Counted from the stretch's first letter, positions 1-5,524 are shown. The stretch is 10,864 nt of DNA from Chitinispirillaceae bacterium (GCA_016926315.1 JAFGOU010000332.1:1-10864); one strand, 5' to 3'. Numbers and translations are program-made. The notes: generated from the letters alone by a model not told the origin.

Positions 1-276
1 CTGGAACCGGCGCTGCGGTTGACCATGACACAGGGAGCCGTGGATGCCTCGCTGCGCTGCGCGTTTAGGACCGATGACAGTGATCCCGGTTTTGAGTCCT
101 ATGTGGCCGACAGTCGTGTTTTTCGAATCGGTCTCGAGGCAAGCGTAGCGCCGTTTGAACGTCTTTCCTTTAATTTGTTCGCCGACTATCAGTACCGCAA
201 TTATGCCCCTTACGGTGCGCGTTCGCGCAAGGCGGAAAACATGAACGTGGCCGCGAGCGCGGCGCTCAAATTGTAA
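1..276 (+). CDS. C-terminal end of a probable outer-membrane beta-barrel protein (partial)
   Basis: The frame is open from base 1, so the gene begins outside the window; only about 91 C-terminal residues are seen, ending with TAA at 274-276. The residues alternate polar and hydrophobic with aromatic girdle-like positions (for example FNLFADYQYRNYAPYG), as in amphipathic transmembrane beta-strands, and the last segment again looks like a strand, although the final residue is Leu and not the common Phe. A surface or outer-membrane role is inferred from this pattern alone; no family can be named. It is the only gene on the plus strand and converges on the metallo-hydrolase gene with 6 bases between the two stop codons. 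No terminator hairpin is obvious between them. Confidence 0.55.
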   Translation: MEPALRLTMTQGAVDASLRCAFRTDDSDPGFESYVADSRVFRIGLEASVAPFERLSFNLFADYQYRNYAPYGARSRKAENMNVAASAALKL

Positions 277-282
277 GTGAAG

Positions 283-1122
283 TCACCCGGGTAGTGTAAC
301 CACCATACCTGCGGCACCCGGCGTCACCCGTATTCCTGACAGTAAACATATCCTCTGTTTCGCGTTGTCCCCGGTACAGTGGCAGGGGACAACCGTTTCC
401 GGCGAACGTCGGGCGAGCGCTTTCATGGTCGCCGCGAGCCGTTGTTCGTCGGCATTGAGCAGGTGAAGGCCGCCAACAATCGCGTGGATGCGCATGCGGG
501 GGCGCAGTCTTTCGATATAACGGAGGGTATTGACAACACCGGAATGGCAGCAGCCGCAGAACAGCACGATGCCGCCGAGCGTCTCGATCCACAGTGACAA
601 GTCGTCGTCGATGGGGTCTGCTTGACGGGCCGCAGGGTCAAGGAAAAACCTGCCGCCGGTATCTTCGTACGATGTCACGCGCGGAACAGGTCCGGTTAGA
701 AAAATGCCGGGTGCGATTGCCGCGGGCTGACCAACGGGATGCATGCGTCCTGACGCGGACAAAGCAGCGGCCGTTTCATGCGGCATACCGATTTCATGCG
801 ATTTTCCGTCATCACGAAGGCTGTACCGGGGTATGACGGCATTGCCATGGCAATATACGGGAGCGGCCGTGTTCAGTTCCATGACCGCCTTGAGGCCGCC
901 GGTATGGTCGTAATGGCCGTGGGACAGGACAATGGCATCGGCCTTCGAGAGGTCGATGCCGAGCGTCCGCGCATTGTGCAGCAGGGCGTCACTCTGGCCG
1001 GTATCGAGCAGAATCCGGGTATTGTCCGCTTCTATCCAGAGTGCAAGGCCGTGCTCGGCAAGCAGTCCGGGACCGCCCTGGGTATTATCGACGAGGATGG
1101 TAACGGAAAGGGTATGAATCAT
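283..1122 (-). CDS. Metallo-beta-lactamase-fold hydrolase (COG1237-like)
   Basis: A 279-residue protein of the MBL fold. The metal-binding motif is SHGHYDH (H68, H70, D72, H73), with further likely ligands H193 (in GCCHSG), H220 (GGLH) and H248 (PCHC). The N-terminal VDN and LLDTG elements and the late GGLHL and CHCTG blocks match the subgroup often annotated as 7,8-dihydropterin-6-methyl-4-(beta-D-ribofuranosyl)aminobenzene-5'-phosphate synthase-like. That substrate assignment is inherited from a few members and is not secure; a soluble metal-dependent hydrolase is the safe call. It is the last gene of the minus-strand series and lies 51 bases after the peroxiredoxin. The ATG at 1122 is the only plausible start, but it has no Shine-Dalgarno sequence: the bases before it read CACCTCCTT, the anti-SD sequence. 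It also starts only 12 bases after a terminator-like hairpin, so its expression is unclear. Confidence 0.88.
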   Translation of the reverse strand: MIHTLSVTILVDNTQGGPGLLAEHGLALWIEADNTRILLDTGQSDALLHNARTLGIDLSKADAIVLSHGHYDHTGGLKAVMELNTAAPVYCHGNAVIPRYSLRDDGKSHEIGMPHETAAALSASGRMHPVGQPAAIAPGIFLTGPVPRVTSYEDTGGRFFLDPAARQADPIDDDLSLWIETLGGIVLFCGCCHSGVVNTLRYIERLRPRMRIHAIVGGLHLLNADEQRLAATMKALARRSPETVVPCHCTGDNAKQRICLLSGIRVTPGAAGMVVTLPG

Positions 1123-1134
1123 CGCAAGGAGGTG

Positions 1135-1160
1135 AAAACGGCGGAAAAAATCCGCCGTTT
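1135..1160 (-). terminator. Probable rho-independent terminator after the peroxiredoxin gene
   Basis: A perfect 10-bp inverted repeat (1136-1145 with 1151-1160) with a 5-nt loop. Read on the minus strand it is AAACGGCGGA, five T, then TCCGCCGTTT followed by another T. The U-rich descending arm and the place 13 bases past the peroxiredoxin stop fit an intrinsic terminator. The T run is short, so it may be leaky, which would let transcription reach the metallo-hydrolase gene that starts at 1122. The dyad is symmetric, but on the plus strand it is followed by CCCC, so it would be weak there. Confidence 0.6.
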
Positions 1161-1173
1161 CCCCGGGATACCA

Positions 1174-1890
1174 TCAATCGAACGCCATGTTCGTTTTCCA
1201 GACTTCCCACACCTTGCCCACGAGGTCAGGACCGGGCTTGAGGGTCATCTTGCCTGGTTTCCATCCCGACGGCGTGGCCTCAGCGCCCTTGCTTTTCCTG
1301 ACAAGTTGGAACGCCTGAATCTGTCGCAGGCTTTCGCTGACGTTTCTGCCGACCGGCGGGGTCAGGACCTCGTACCCCTGAATGACGCCGTCCGGGTCTA
1401 TCAGGAATCTTCCTCTTGTTTCGACTCCCGCGTCTTCGTCGTAAATCCCATACACTGAACCGACCTTTCCGCCGGCGTCGGTCAGCATGCGGAACGGCAC
1501 GCCTCCCTTGACCATTTTGGAAATTTCGTTATCGTTCCACATTTTGTGGACGAAGACGCTGTCAACGCTCATCGAGAGGACTTCGACGCCGAGTTTTTCG
1601 AATTCGCTGTGTTTCTCCGCGACCGCGGAGATTTCGGTCGCTCAGACAAAGGTGAAGTCGCCCGGGTAGCAGCAGAGCACCACCCACTTCCCGAGAAAAT
1701 CGGATAATTTTACACTGGTAAACGCGCCTTTGTGATACGCCGGCGCGACAAAGTCAGGTGCTTTTTTCCCTACCATAACCATTGAACGGACCTCCTTTTG
1801 CGGTGACGATTCGGATTTCTTTTCAGATGCAGGCTTTTCTCCTACCGGTCCGCCTGTTGGTCGGGCGCACCCGACCGGTTTTTCCTCCAT
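1174..1890 (-). CDS. prxU: Selenocysteine-containing peroxiredoxin (PrxU-like), read through an in-frame UGA
   Basis: A peroxiredoxin of the AhpC/Prx1 type that would reduce peroxides through a peroxidatic selenocysteine. Two ORFs, 1890-1642 and the downstream one in the same frame to 1174, are joined by a single TGA at 1642-1644. Together they give 238 residues. The stop falls exactly on the peroxidatic position: [13 protein letters not shown], where the family has PxxxTFVCPTE; P76, T80 and U83 form the active site with R159 (TRGRFLIDP). A bSECIS-like hairpin begins 10 nt after the UGA. Both halves keep family sequence in frame, including [17 protein letters not shown] and GRNVSESLR, which argues against a pseudogene. 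The usual C-terminal resolving Cys (VCPxxW) is replaced by T206 (EATPSGW), and no Cys follows U83; the only cysteines are C8, C73 and C74. The start at 1890 has AGGAGG 5 nt upstream; a second SD/ATG pair at 1782 would remove 36 N-terminal residues. Selenoprotein Prx are known in anaerobes such as Eubacterium acidaminophilum. selA, selB, selC and selD must lie elsewhere. Confidence 0.9.
1614..1644 (-). promoter_or_regulatory. Putative bacterial SECIS element with its UGA codon
   Basis: The UGA is at 1644-1642. After a 10-nt spacer the mRNA forms a perfect 7-bp stem, UCUCCGC (1631-1625) with GCGGAGA (1620-1614), closed by a GGUC tetraloop (1624-1621). From established knowledge, bSECIS elements sit immediately downstream of the UGA inside the coding sequence and have a G among the first two apical loop bases for SelB binding; the E. 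coli fdhF element has a GGUC-type loop about 11 nt plus a short stem after its UGA. This hairpin matches that geometry closely. No bulged U of the fdhF kind is apparent. An alternative 6-bp stem using GCGACC right after the UGA and GGUCGC would compete with it. Confidence 0.85.
1783..1796 (-). promoter_or_regulatory. Internal ribosome-binding site for a shorter peroxiredoxin
   Basis: On the minus strand AGGAGG (1796-1791) lies 8 nt before an in-frame ATG at 1782-1780 that begins [11 protein letters not shown]. This is where ordinary peroxiredoxins start. The outer start at 1890 also has AGGAGG (1901-1896), 5 nt upstream. The sequence therefore supports two translation starts in one gene, giving proteins of 238 and 202 residues. 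Whether both are used cannot be told from sequence. Confidence 0.6.
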
Positions 1891-1945
1891 GACAGCCTCC
1901 TTTCCTTGGTGGGATCTGCTGTGTCGTTGTCATGGTAATATCGAA

Positions 1946-2326
1946 TTAGGCTATTTGGTCTTTTCCTCGAAATACTTTCCGGGCATTGAGCAGCGCCACT
2001 CCTTTGCGTGGATATTTGGGGTTCGATTTCGCGAGCATCTCCTCAAAGAGGGGCCCGGAAGTATGATAGTCAATAGTCCCTTTGATCTGGTATGCCTTTC
2101 TGTCATTTGTTATGAACAGCAGGCACGCTGCGGTCTTGGCATCGATGTTCGCTTTTGTTTTAAAAAAATAGTTATCGGTCACGGCAAGCCTGCCGTCCGA
2201 CATCAGATGCGCGATAGAGGCGTAAATCGCGTTCGGTATGTGGTCGTCATCAACGGTGACAAGAACCACCGGTCCTTCGCGTTCTTTCCAGGCTGCCAGG
2301 ACCTCGTCGGGAAGTGGGATAGTCAT
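1946..2326 (-). CDS. Pyridoxamine 5'-phosphate oxidase-like flavin split-barrel protein
   Basis: A 126-residue protein of the PNPOx-like FMN-binding split-barrel superfamily. Visible hallmarks are the early strand pair GPVVLVTVDDDHIPNAIYAS, the LAVTDNYFFKTKANI segment (the usual phosphate-contact KTxxNI/L region) and the strand LLFITNDRKAYQIKGT followed by a C-terminal helix and a typical late K..F end. The length is usual for the short single-domain members. Such proteins bind FMN, F420 or heme as redox or storage modules; the ligand cannot be told here. The start has a good SD (AAAGGA, 6 nt before ATG). It sits 55 bases upstream of the peroxiredoxin gene and downstream of OsmC, which suggests a role in redox or peroxide defence, by context only. 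Confidence 0.8.
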   Translation of the reverse strand: MTIPLPDEVLAAWKEREGPVVLVTVDDDHIPNAIYASIAHLMSDGRLAVTDNYFFKTKANIDAKTAACLLFITNDRKAYQIKGTIDYHTSGPLFEEMLAKSNPKYPRKGVALLNARKVFRGKDQIA

Positions 2327-2369
2327 GAGTTTCCTTTCTGGACGTTATGTTTGTAATTCTGAAGCTAAA

Positions 2370-2388
2370 CCACCGGCTATGCCGGTGG
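2370..2388 (-). terminator. Strong hairpin between the OsmC-like and flavin-protein genes
   Basis: A perfect 8-bp stem, CCACCGGC with GCCGGTGG, closed by a 3-nt loop. On the minus strand it lies 22 bases past the OsmC stop and is followed by TTTAGCTTC. It could act as an intrinsic terminator, but the T tract is poor; a mRNA processing or stabilising hairpin between two operon genes is equally likely. Confidence 0.45.
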
Positions 2389-2409
2389 GCACCGATTGTC
2401 GGGAATAAA

Positions 2410-2829
2410 TCATGCCATTTCTGCCCGTTCGGCTTCTTTTATTTTCAGAAAAACAGAGAATTCCGGCGGCTGAAAGAGGTGTTTCTTGACCGAACATAAC
2501 TGCGCCGCCCGGACAACGGCGTCTTTATATTTTGCCGGGAATTCCGGCGGGACGGAAATTTCAATGGCGATTGCCTCGATCATGTTCGTTTCGCTGTTGC
2601 TTTTTATTTTCTGTATCAGGCGTATCTGCTCCGTGGAAATCGACCGGTGCTGGCAGAAATCAAGGACGTAAATGCCCGCGCAGGTCGCAATGGAAGCCAG
2701 AAAAAGGTCGAAGGGTGCGGGCGCGGAGGCCTCGCCGTTGTTTGCCACTGACTGGTCAGTGCGGATGGTAAATCCTTTGTAGTGTGCATCAACGCGTTTG
2801 CCGCCGGGGAAAGTGACGATCATTTCCAT
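2410..2829 (-). CDS. OsmC-family protein
   Basis: A 139-residue OsmC/Ohr-superfamily protein. The first conserved cysteine is C50 in LASIATCAG, the second is C112 in AAQLCSVKKHL; both redox cysteines of the family are present, so a thiol peroxidase activity on organic hydroperoxides is possible. The substrate is not determinable: many OsmC-like (YhfA/YrkF-type) proteins are uncharacterised. The ATG at 2829 lies inside the end of the preceding small gene (10-base overlap), with GGAGGGG 5-6 nt upstream within that gene, so the two are probably translationally coupled. It heads toward the flavin protein and the selenoperoxiredoxin, consistent with a peroxide-defence group. Confidence 0.85.
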   Translation of the reverse strand: MEMIVTFPGGKRVDAHYKGFTIRTDQSVANNGEASAPAPFDLFLASIATCAGIYVLDFCQHRSISTEQIRLIQKIKSNSETNMIEAIAIEISVPPEFPAKYKDAVVRAAQLCSVKKHLFQPPEFSVFLKIKEAERAEMA

Positions 2830-3023
2830 TCGAACCCCTCCGCTTTCAGCCAGCCCTCCGCAGGCATCGAATCAAAACAAACCGGTTTCGGCTCGTACCA
2901 CTTTCCATCCGTGCCAATCGTCCACCGTGTGTAGCGGTTCAGCGGCGTGGCGGTTTTGTCTATGCGGTATCCCTGAGGATGAAAGCCGATTTCAATTTCT
3001 GAGGCCTTGAGGGTATTTTGCAT
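2820..3023 (-). CDS. Small hypothetical protein, 67 residues
   Basis: Not recognised as any family. The start was chosen at the ATG at 3023 because GGGAGG lies 6 nt before it; a longer frame to 3089 has no such site. The protein is soluble, with many aromatic residues (FHPQGYRID, RYTRWTIGTDGKWYEP, GWLKAEGFEWK) and a single Cys in KPVCFDS; no signal peptide or membrane segment. The abundance of W/Y with a basic-acidic mix suggests a compact beta-rich fold. Its last codons contain the start of the OsmC gene, so it is very likely expressed and coupled to it. It may be a partner or modulator of the OsmC-like protein, by context only. Confidence 0.6.
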   Translation of the reverse strand: MQNTLKASEIEIGFHPQGYRIDKTATPLNRYTRWTIGTDGKWYEPKPVCFDSMPAEGWLKAEGFEWK

Positions 3024-3052
3024 GTGTTCCTCCCTATAATTAGTCCTTATCG

Positions 3053-3396
3053 TCAAGATCCGCATTTGCCGGATTTCTGTGGTTCGCACCCGCTGTTTAA
3101 TTCCAGGTCAAATGACACTGTCCCGGCAGCGCGTCTGTCAACGTTTCCCGCCGCAGGGCCGGAATAGACGGCCTGAGAGACATCGAAAACGGAAAACGCC
3201 TTGTGTTCTTTATTGCTCTGTAAATCACCGGCCGTATGCGCTTCACCTCCTGCATGCAACTTCCGCCTATATCCGTCGATCGCGCTTCAATCGTGCAATG
3301 GAAGTCTTCAGCGCGCCGCGTTTTGACGGCAATGACGATAGTAACGTGTCCCGCGATGTCTTTGGGCGATTGAAGATATTTTTCCGCGATACCCAT
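3053..3396 (-). pseudogene. Unrecognised small gene with a probable frame change
   Basis: A start at 3396 has a good SD (AAAGGAT, about 7 nt upstream) and reads MGIAEKYLQSPKDIAGHVTIVIAVK onward. If that frame is followed it ends at TAA 3097 after 99 residues, but the second half is rich in Arg and Pro (RRFPFSMSLRPSIPALRR), as in a shadow frame. From about 3255 downward the minus-one frame looks more like protein (AHTAGDLQSNKEHKAFSVFDVS onward) and ends in a cysteine-containing tail GCEPQKSGKCGS at 3053, 29 bases before the next gene. I infer one gene with a frameshift near 3240-3280; the exact point is not visible. An AGGAGG lies inside the switch region. No family was recognised. The alternative is a genuine 99-residue protein from 3396 to 3097. 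Confidence 0.4.
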
Positions 3397-3426
3397 ATCG
3401 GTATCCTTTCGTAAAATCGTAAAAAT

Positions 3427-3456
3427 ATAATATTTATTCCCGGTTTATTCCATGAA
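3427..3456 (-). promoter_or_regulatory. Possible sigma-70-type promoter
   Basis: On the minus strand TATTAT (3432-3427) matches a -10 box at 5 of 6 positions; TTCATG (3456-3451) lies 18 nt upstream as a poor -35. The stretch is unusually AT-rich and stands 30 bases before the start at 3396. Low-complexity AT content alone could produce this match. Confidence 0.25.
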
Positions 3457-3753
3457 TACAGGTACCGTTTCCATGTGCCTGATGGTTCGCGGATTAGGCC
3501 GATTTTTTTTTACATTCAAAGTGTTGTTTCATGTCATGTGTTGCACCCCGTGTTCAAAAACGCTCGAATGCATCTGTTCGACAAGACGTACAAGCGTCGA
3601 GCATCTTTTCGCCTCAACAATCGTACTCATTGCCGTAAGAACGTAACGGATGCCTTTCTTGCGCCTGAGTATGCCCACACACGAAGCAACATGGCGGCTG
3701 ACGGAAGGGGTTTTTGTGCCCAGCGGGACAACGCTTATTTCCATGATCGGCAT
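3445..3753 (-). pseudogene. MTH1187/YqgV-family thiamine-binding protein interrupted by an in-frame TGA
   Basis: The frame from the ATG at 3753 begins MPIMEISVVPLGTKTPSVS and continues through VLTAMSTIVEAK and VEQMHSSVFEHGVQ, the recognisable pattern of the small ferredoxin-like MTH1187 (DUF77) family that binds thiamine or related metabolites. The start has AAAGGAG 6 nt upstream. A TGA at 3531-3529 stops it after 74 residues, short of the usual length near 100. Reading on in the same frame gives NNTLNVKKNRPNPRTI onward to TAA at 3445, for a total of 102 codons, and that tail still resembles the family's last strand and basic end. The stop sits in an apparent two-codon insertion next to a direct repeat ACATG-ACATG. 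No SECIS-like hairpin follows, so selenocysteine is unlikely. Either a nonsense-mutated gene, a functional truncated form, or a sequence error. Confidence 0.6.
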
Positions 3754-3775
3754 ACGGTGCTCCTTTGGTGGAACG

Positions 3776-4050
3776 CTATGAAAATTTTGAAAAAACGATA
3801 AAAACCGCAAGCGCTACGCCGCCTAAAAACGCGATTAGCGAATGTTGTTTTCTTTCCGCGGTTGCCGCGGGCAAAAGATGGGATGCGGAAATATAGATCA
3901 GCACTCCGGCCGCGAAACACATCAAATAGGTTTGGCTTTTTCCGCCAGCCCCCTATATTTTACAATAGAGAGAATACCGAAAGCATTCATTCCCGCCGAA
4001 AGTACGGTAAAGGTGGCTAACCAGGTAAATACATGAGAATGATGGAACAT
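3776..4050 (-). pseudogene. ZIP-type metal transporter fragment with a frameshift
   Basis: Starting at an ATG at 4050, the frame reads FTWLATFTVLSAGMNAFGIL, then KYRGLAEKAKP, and stops. One base appears to be missing near 3926-3932: in the adjoining frame the sequence continues as YLMCFAAGVLIYISASHLLP and, after ERKQ, IAFLGGVALAVFIVFSKFS with TAG at 3778-3776. Together these form three hydrophobic helices with the FAAGxxxYxxxxxLLPxA element typical of ZIP (zinc/iron permease) transporters. The repaired product is only about 91 residues, whereas ZIP proteins have about 250, so most of the transporter is missing even after repair. It could be a remnant of either half, since both have a similar helix. 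There is no clear SD at 4050, and TAA directly precedes the ATG in frame. Confidence 0.5.
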
Positions 4051-4129
4051 TTACAGGGCTTCGTCACATCCGGCCGTTATATGCCCTCCCATCCCGACTA
4101 TCCAGGATATGTACGGCTTTACCGCCGAA

Positions 4130-5086
4130 TCATTTTTTGTTGAATTTTCTTACATAGAACTTTTTGCCGTCATATGCCGTTTCAGTAAGCAGCTCCTTTT
4201 CTATCATACGGTGAACGACGTTCCATTGCGCGCCGGCCCGCTTAAGGAATTCATCGACCGCGTCGTCGCGCATTGGATGGACGGCGGTTATGCTGAGAAG
4301 GTCATGCTCGGCATCGCCGGTAAACGCAAAGGCATTTCCTTCGTATCCCGTCAGGTATTCGATGTCCTTTGTTTTTTCCTTAAAGATCTGAAAAGCCCGG
4401 GTGACGAGATGTTCGTCCGGCGCACATGCTTTTTTTTCGGCGGGCGGACGAGTAGGAATAGATAGATAGGCTTTTGACGGCTGAAGTGAATGCACAAAAT
4501 CAGCTGTTTCCCTGAGCGCCGCATCGGAGTCGTTTATATGCGCAATCAACATGGTCTCGGTCGTGAGTATTCCTTTGAAGGCACGCGCAAACGTCCGCAT
4601 TCCATCGAGAATCGGGGTGAGCGCTAACGACCGATGGGGCCTGTCGATACGGCGCCATACTTTATCATCAACCGCGTCAACCTTGAGAGAAACCCAATCG
4701 GCCCTTACCAGTGCTTCTAGGACTTCTTCCTGCCCTATAAGAGAACCGTTCGTGATAACGGCAATTGGAATACCCAGTGATTTCAAGGAGTCAATCTCCT
4801 GCTTCAGATTATGATCCACCGTCGGTTCGCCATCAGGGACAAAAGTGATATAATCGACCTTTTCGCCGGCATGTGCCGCATCGTTCAGTTTATTTCGAAC
4901 AGAACTTACAATATCGTCGGTAGTAAAGAATTCCTGACGTTTTGTTTGCATCCGTATCGTGCGCCCAAGTTGGCAATATACGCACGAATAAGTGCATATC
5001 TTAGGCGGAATATTGTTGATTCCCAGGCTGCGTCCCAGCCTTCTGGACGGTACCGGTCCGAAAACAATAGATTTTTTTTCTTCCAT
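4130..5086 (-). CDS. Radical SAM Fe-S oxidoreductase, COG0731 type
   Basis: A 318-residue radical SAM enzyme. The [4Fe-4S]/SAM motif is CTYSCVYCQ (C31, C35, C38), and GEPT at 86-89 (FVPDGEPT) is the SAM-contact motif. The opening FGPVPSRRLGRSLGIN and the following VITNGSL and VSLKVDAVD blocks are characteristic of the group labelled wyosine-like radical SAM (COG0731); in bacteria the substrate of this group is not established. The C-terminal 90 residues (EYLTGYEGNAFAFTGD onward, then HPMRDDAV and a winged-helix-like end) match the long form with an added small domain. It is the last of the middle gene group, 111 bases after the J-domain gene. The start at 5086 lacks a clear SD. Below it the disrupted ZIP-like fragment begins 79 bases on. 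Confidence 0.88.
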   Translation of the reverse strand: MEEKKSIVFGPVPSRRLGRSLGINNIPPKICTYSCVYCQLGRTIRMQTKRQEFFTTDDIVSSVRNKLNDAAHAGEKVDYITFVPDGEPTVDHNLKQEIDSLKSLGIPIAVITNGSLIGQEEVLEALVRADWVSLKVDAVDDKVWRRIDRPHRSLALTPILDGMRTFARAFKGILTTETMLIAHINDSDAALRETADFVHSLQPSKAYLSIPTRPPAEKKACAPDEHLVTRAFQIFKEKTKDIEYLTGYEGNAFAFTGDAEHDLLSITAVHPMRDDAVDEFLKRAGAQWNVVHRMIEKELLTETAYDGKKFYVRKFNKK

Positions 5087-5197
5087 TTGTTATCGCGGAT
5101 TACTATGACGCTGTATGATAGTCAGGTTTTGAAAAAAAACGCACGTTTCCCGGCGAGAAGAGCGCTAGAACAATAGTGTAATCTTCGATGCAAATAG

Positions 5198-5524
5198 TCA
5201 CCCTCCCCACATGGGATCATGGCCGAACTGTTCCCACCATGACTCCTCGAAAGAACGGTAGCGGTTCACCGTTTCACGGGAAAAGGAAATTTTATAGGTT
5301 TTGCAGTAATCGGTTATGGTCCGGTACGCTGCCAGTATCTCGCGCGATTTCTCATCGTGCAGGGCGCCGGCCTTTTCGCCGGCTTTGTCCGGATGCCACC
5401 GTCGGATCACGGCATGAAAGGCCCGTCTGATTTCATCCATGGTAGCCTCTTCGCCGAGGCCGATGATTTCACGCGCCGTCTTCAGCCGGTCGTACAACGT
5501 TTGCTCAGGCCGGCGTTTTTTCAT
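5198..5524 (-). CDS. Short J-domain protein
   Basis: A 108-residue protein whose central part is a DnaJ J-domain: EATMDEIRRAFHAVIRRWHPDKAGEK with the HPD triad at 44-46, followed by helix III (REILAAYRTITDYCKTY). There is no Gly/Phe region, zinc finger or membrane helix, so it is a minimal J-protein that would recruit and stimulate an Hsp70 for a specific client. The C-terminus (SFEESWWEQFGHDPMWGG) is aromatic-rich. The start at 5524 is chosen because GAGAGG lies 4-5 nt upstream; the longer frame to 5653 runs antiparallel to nothing and only overlaps the methyltransferase in another frame. It overlaps the methyltransferase end by 20 bases, so the two are probably co-translated. HscB-like involvement in Fe-S assembly is conceivable given the neighbours, but the HscB C-terminal domain is absent. 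Confidence 0.85.
   Translation of the reverse strand: MKKRRPEQTLYDRLKTAREIIGLGEEATMDEIRRAFHAVIRRWHPDKAGEKAGALHDEKSREILAAYRTITDYCKTYKISFSRETVNRYRSFEESWWEQFGHDPMWGG

Noticed and set aside
778..1458. 226-residue ORF on the plus strand
   Set aside because: Antisense to the metallo-hydrolase and peroxiredoxin genes, with no motif of its own.
1174..1890. Peroxiredoxin treated as a pseudogene or as two separate genes
   Set aside because: Both halves stay in one frame with conserved family motifs, the only stop is TGA at the catalytic Cys codon, and a SECIS-like hairpin follows; decay would rarely give this combination.
3030..3058. Promoter before the 67-residue gene (TTGACG on the minus strand)
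   Set aside because: The only -10-like sequence is about 12 nt away, too close for a sigma-70 promoter.
3529..3531. Second selenocysteine codon in the thiamine-binding protein
   Set aside because: The downstream mRNA is A-rich and shows no stable stem-loop at SECIS distance, and no conserved Cys is expected there; kept only as a disrupted gene.
5120..5160. Terminator between the J-domain and radical SAM genes
   Set aside because: A run of eight T exists on the minus strand, but no convincing GC-rich stem precedes it.
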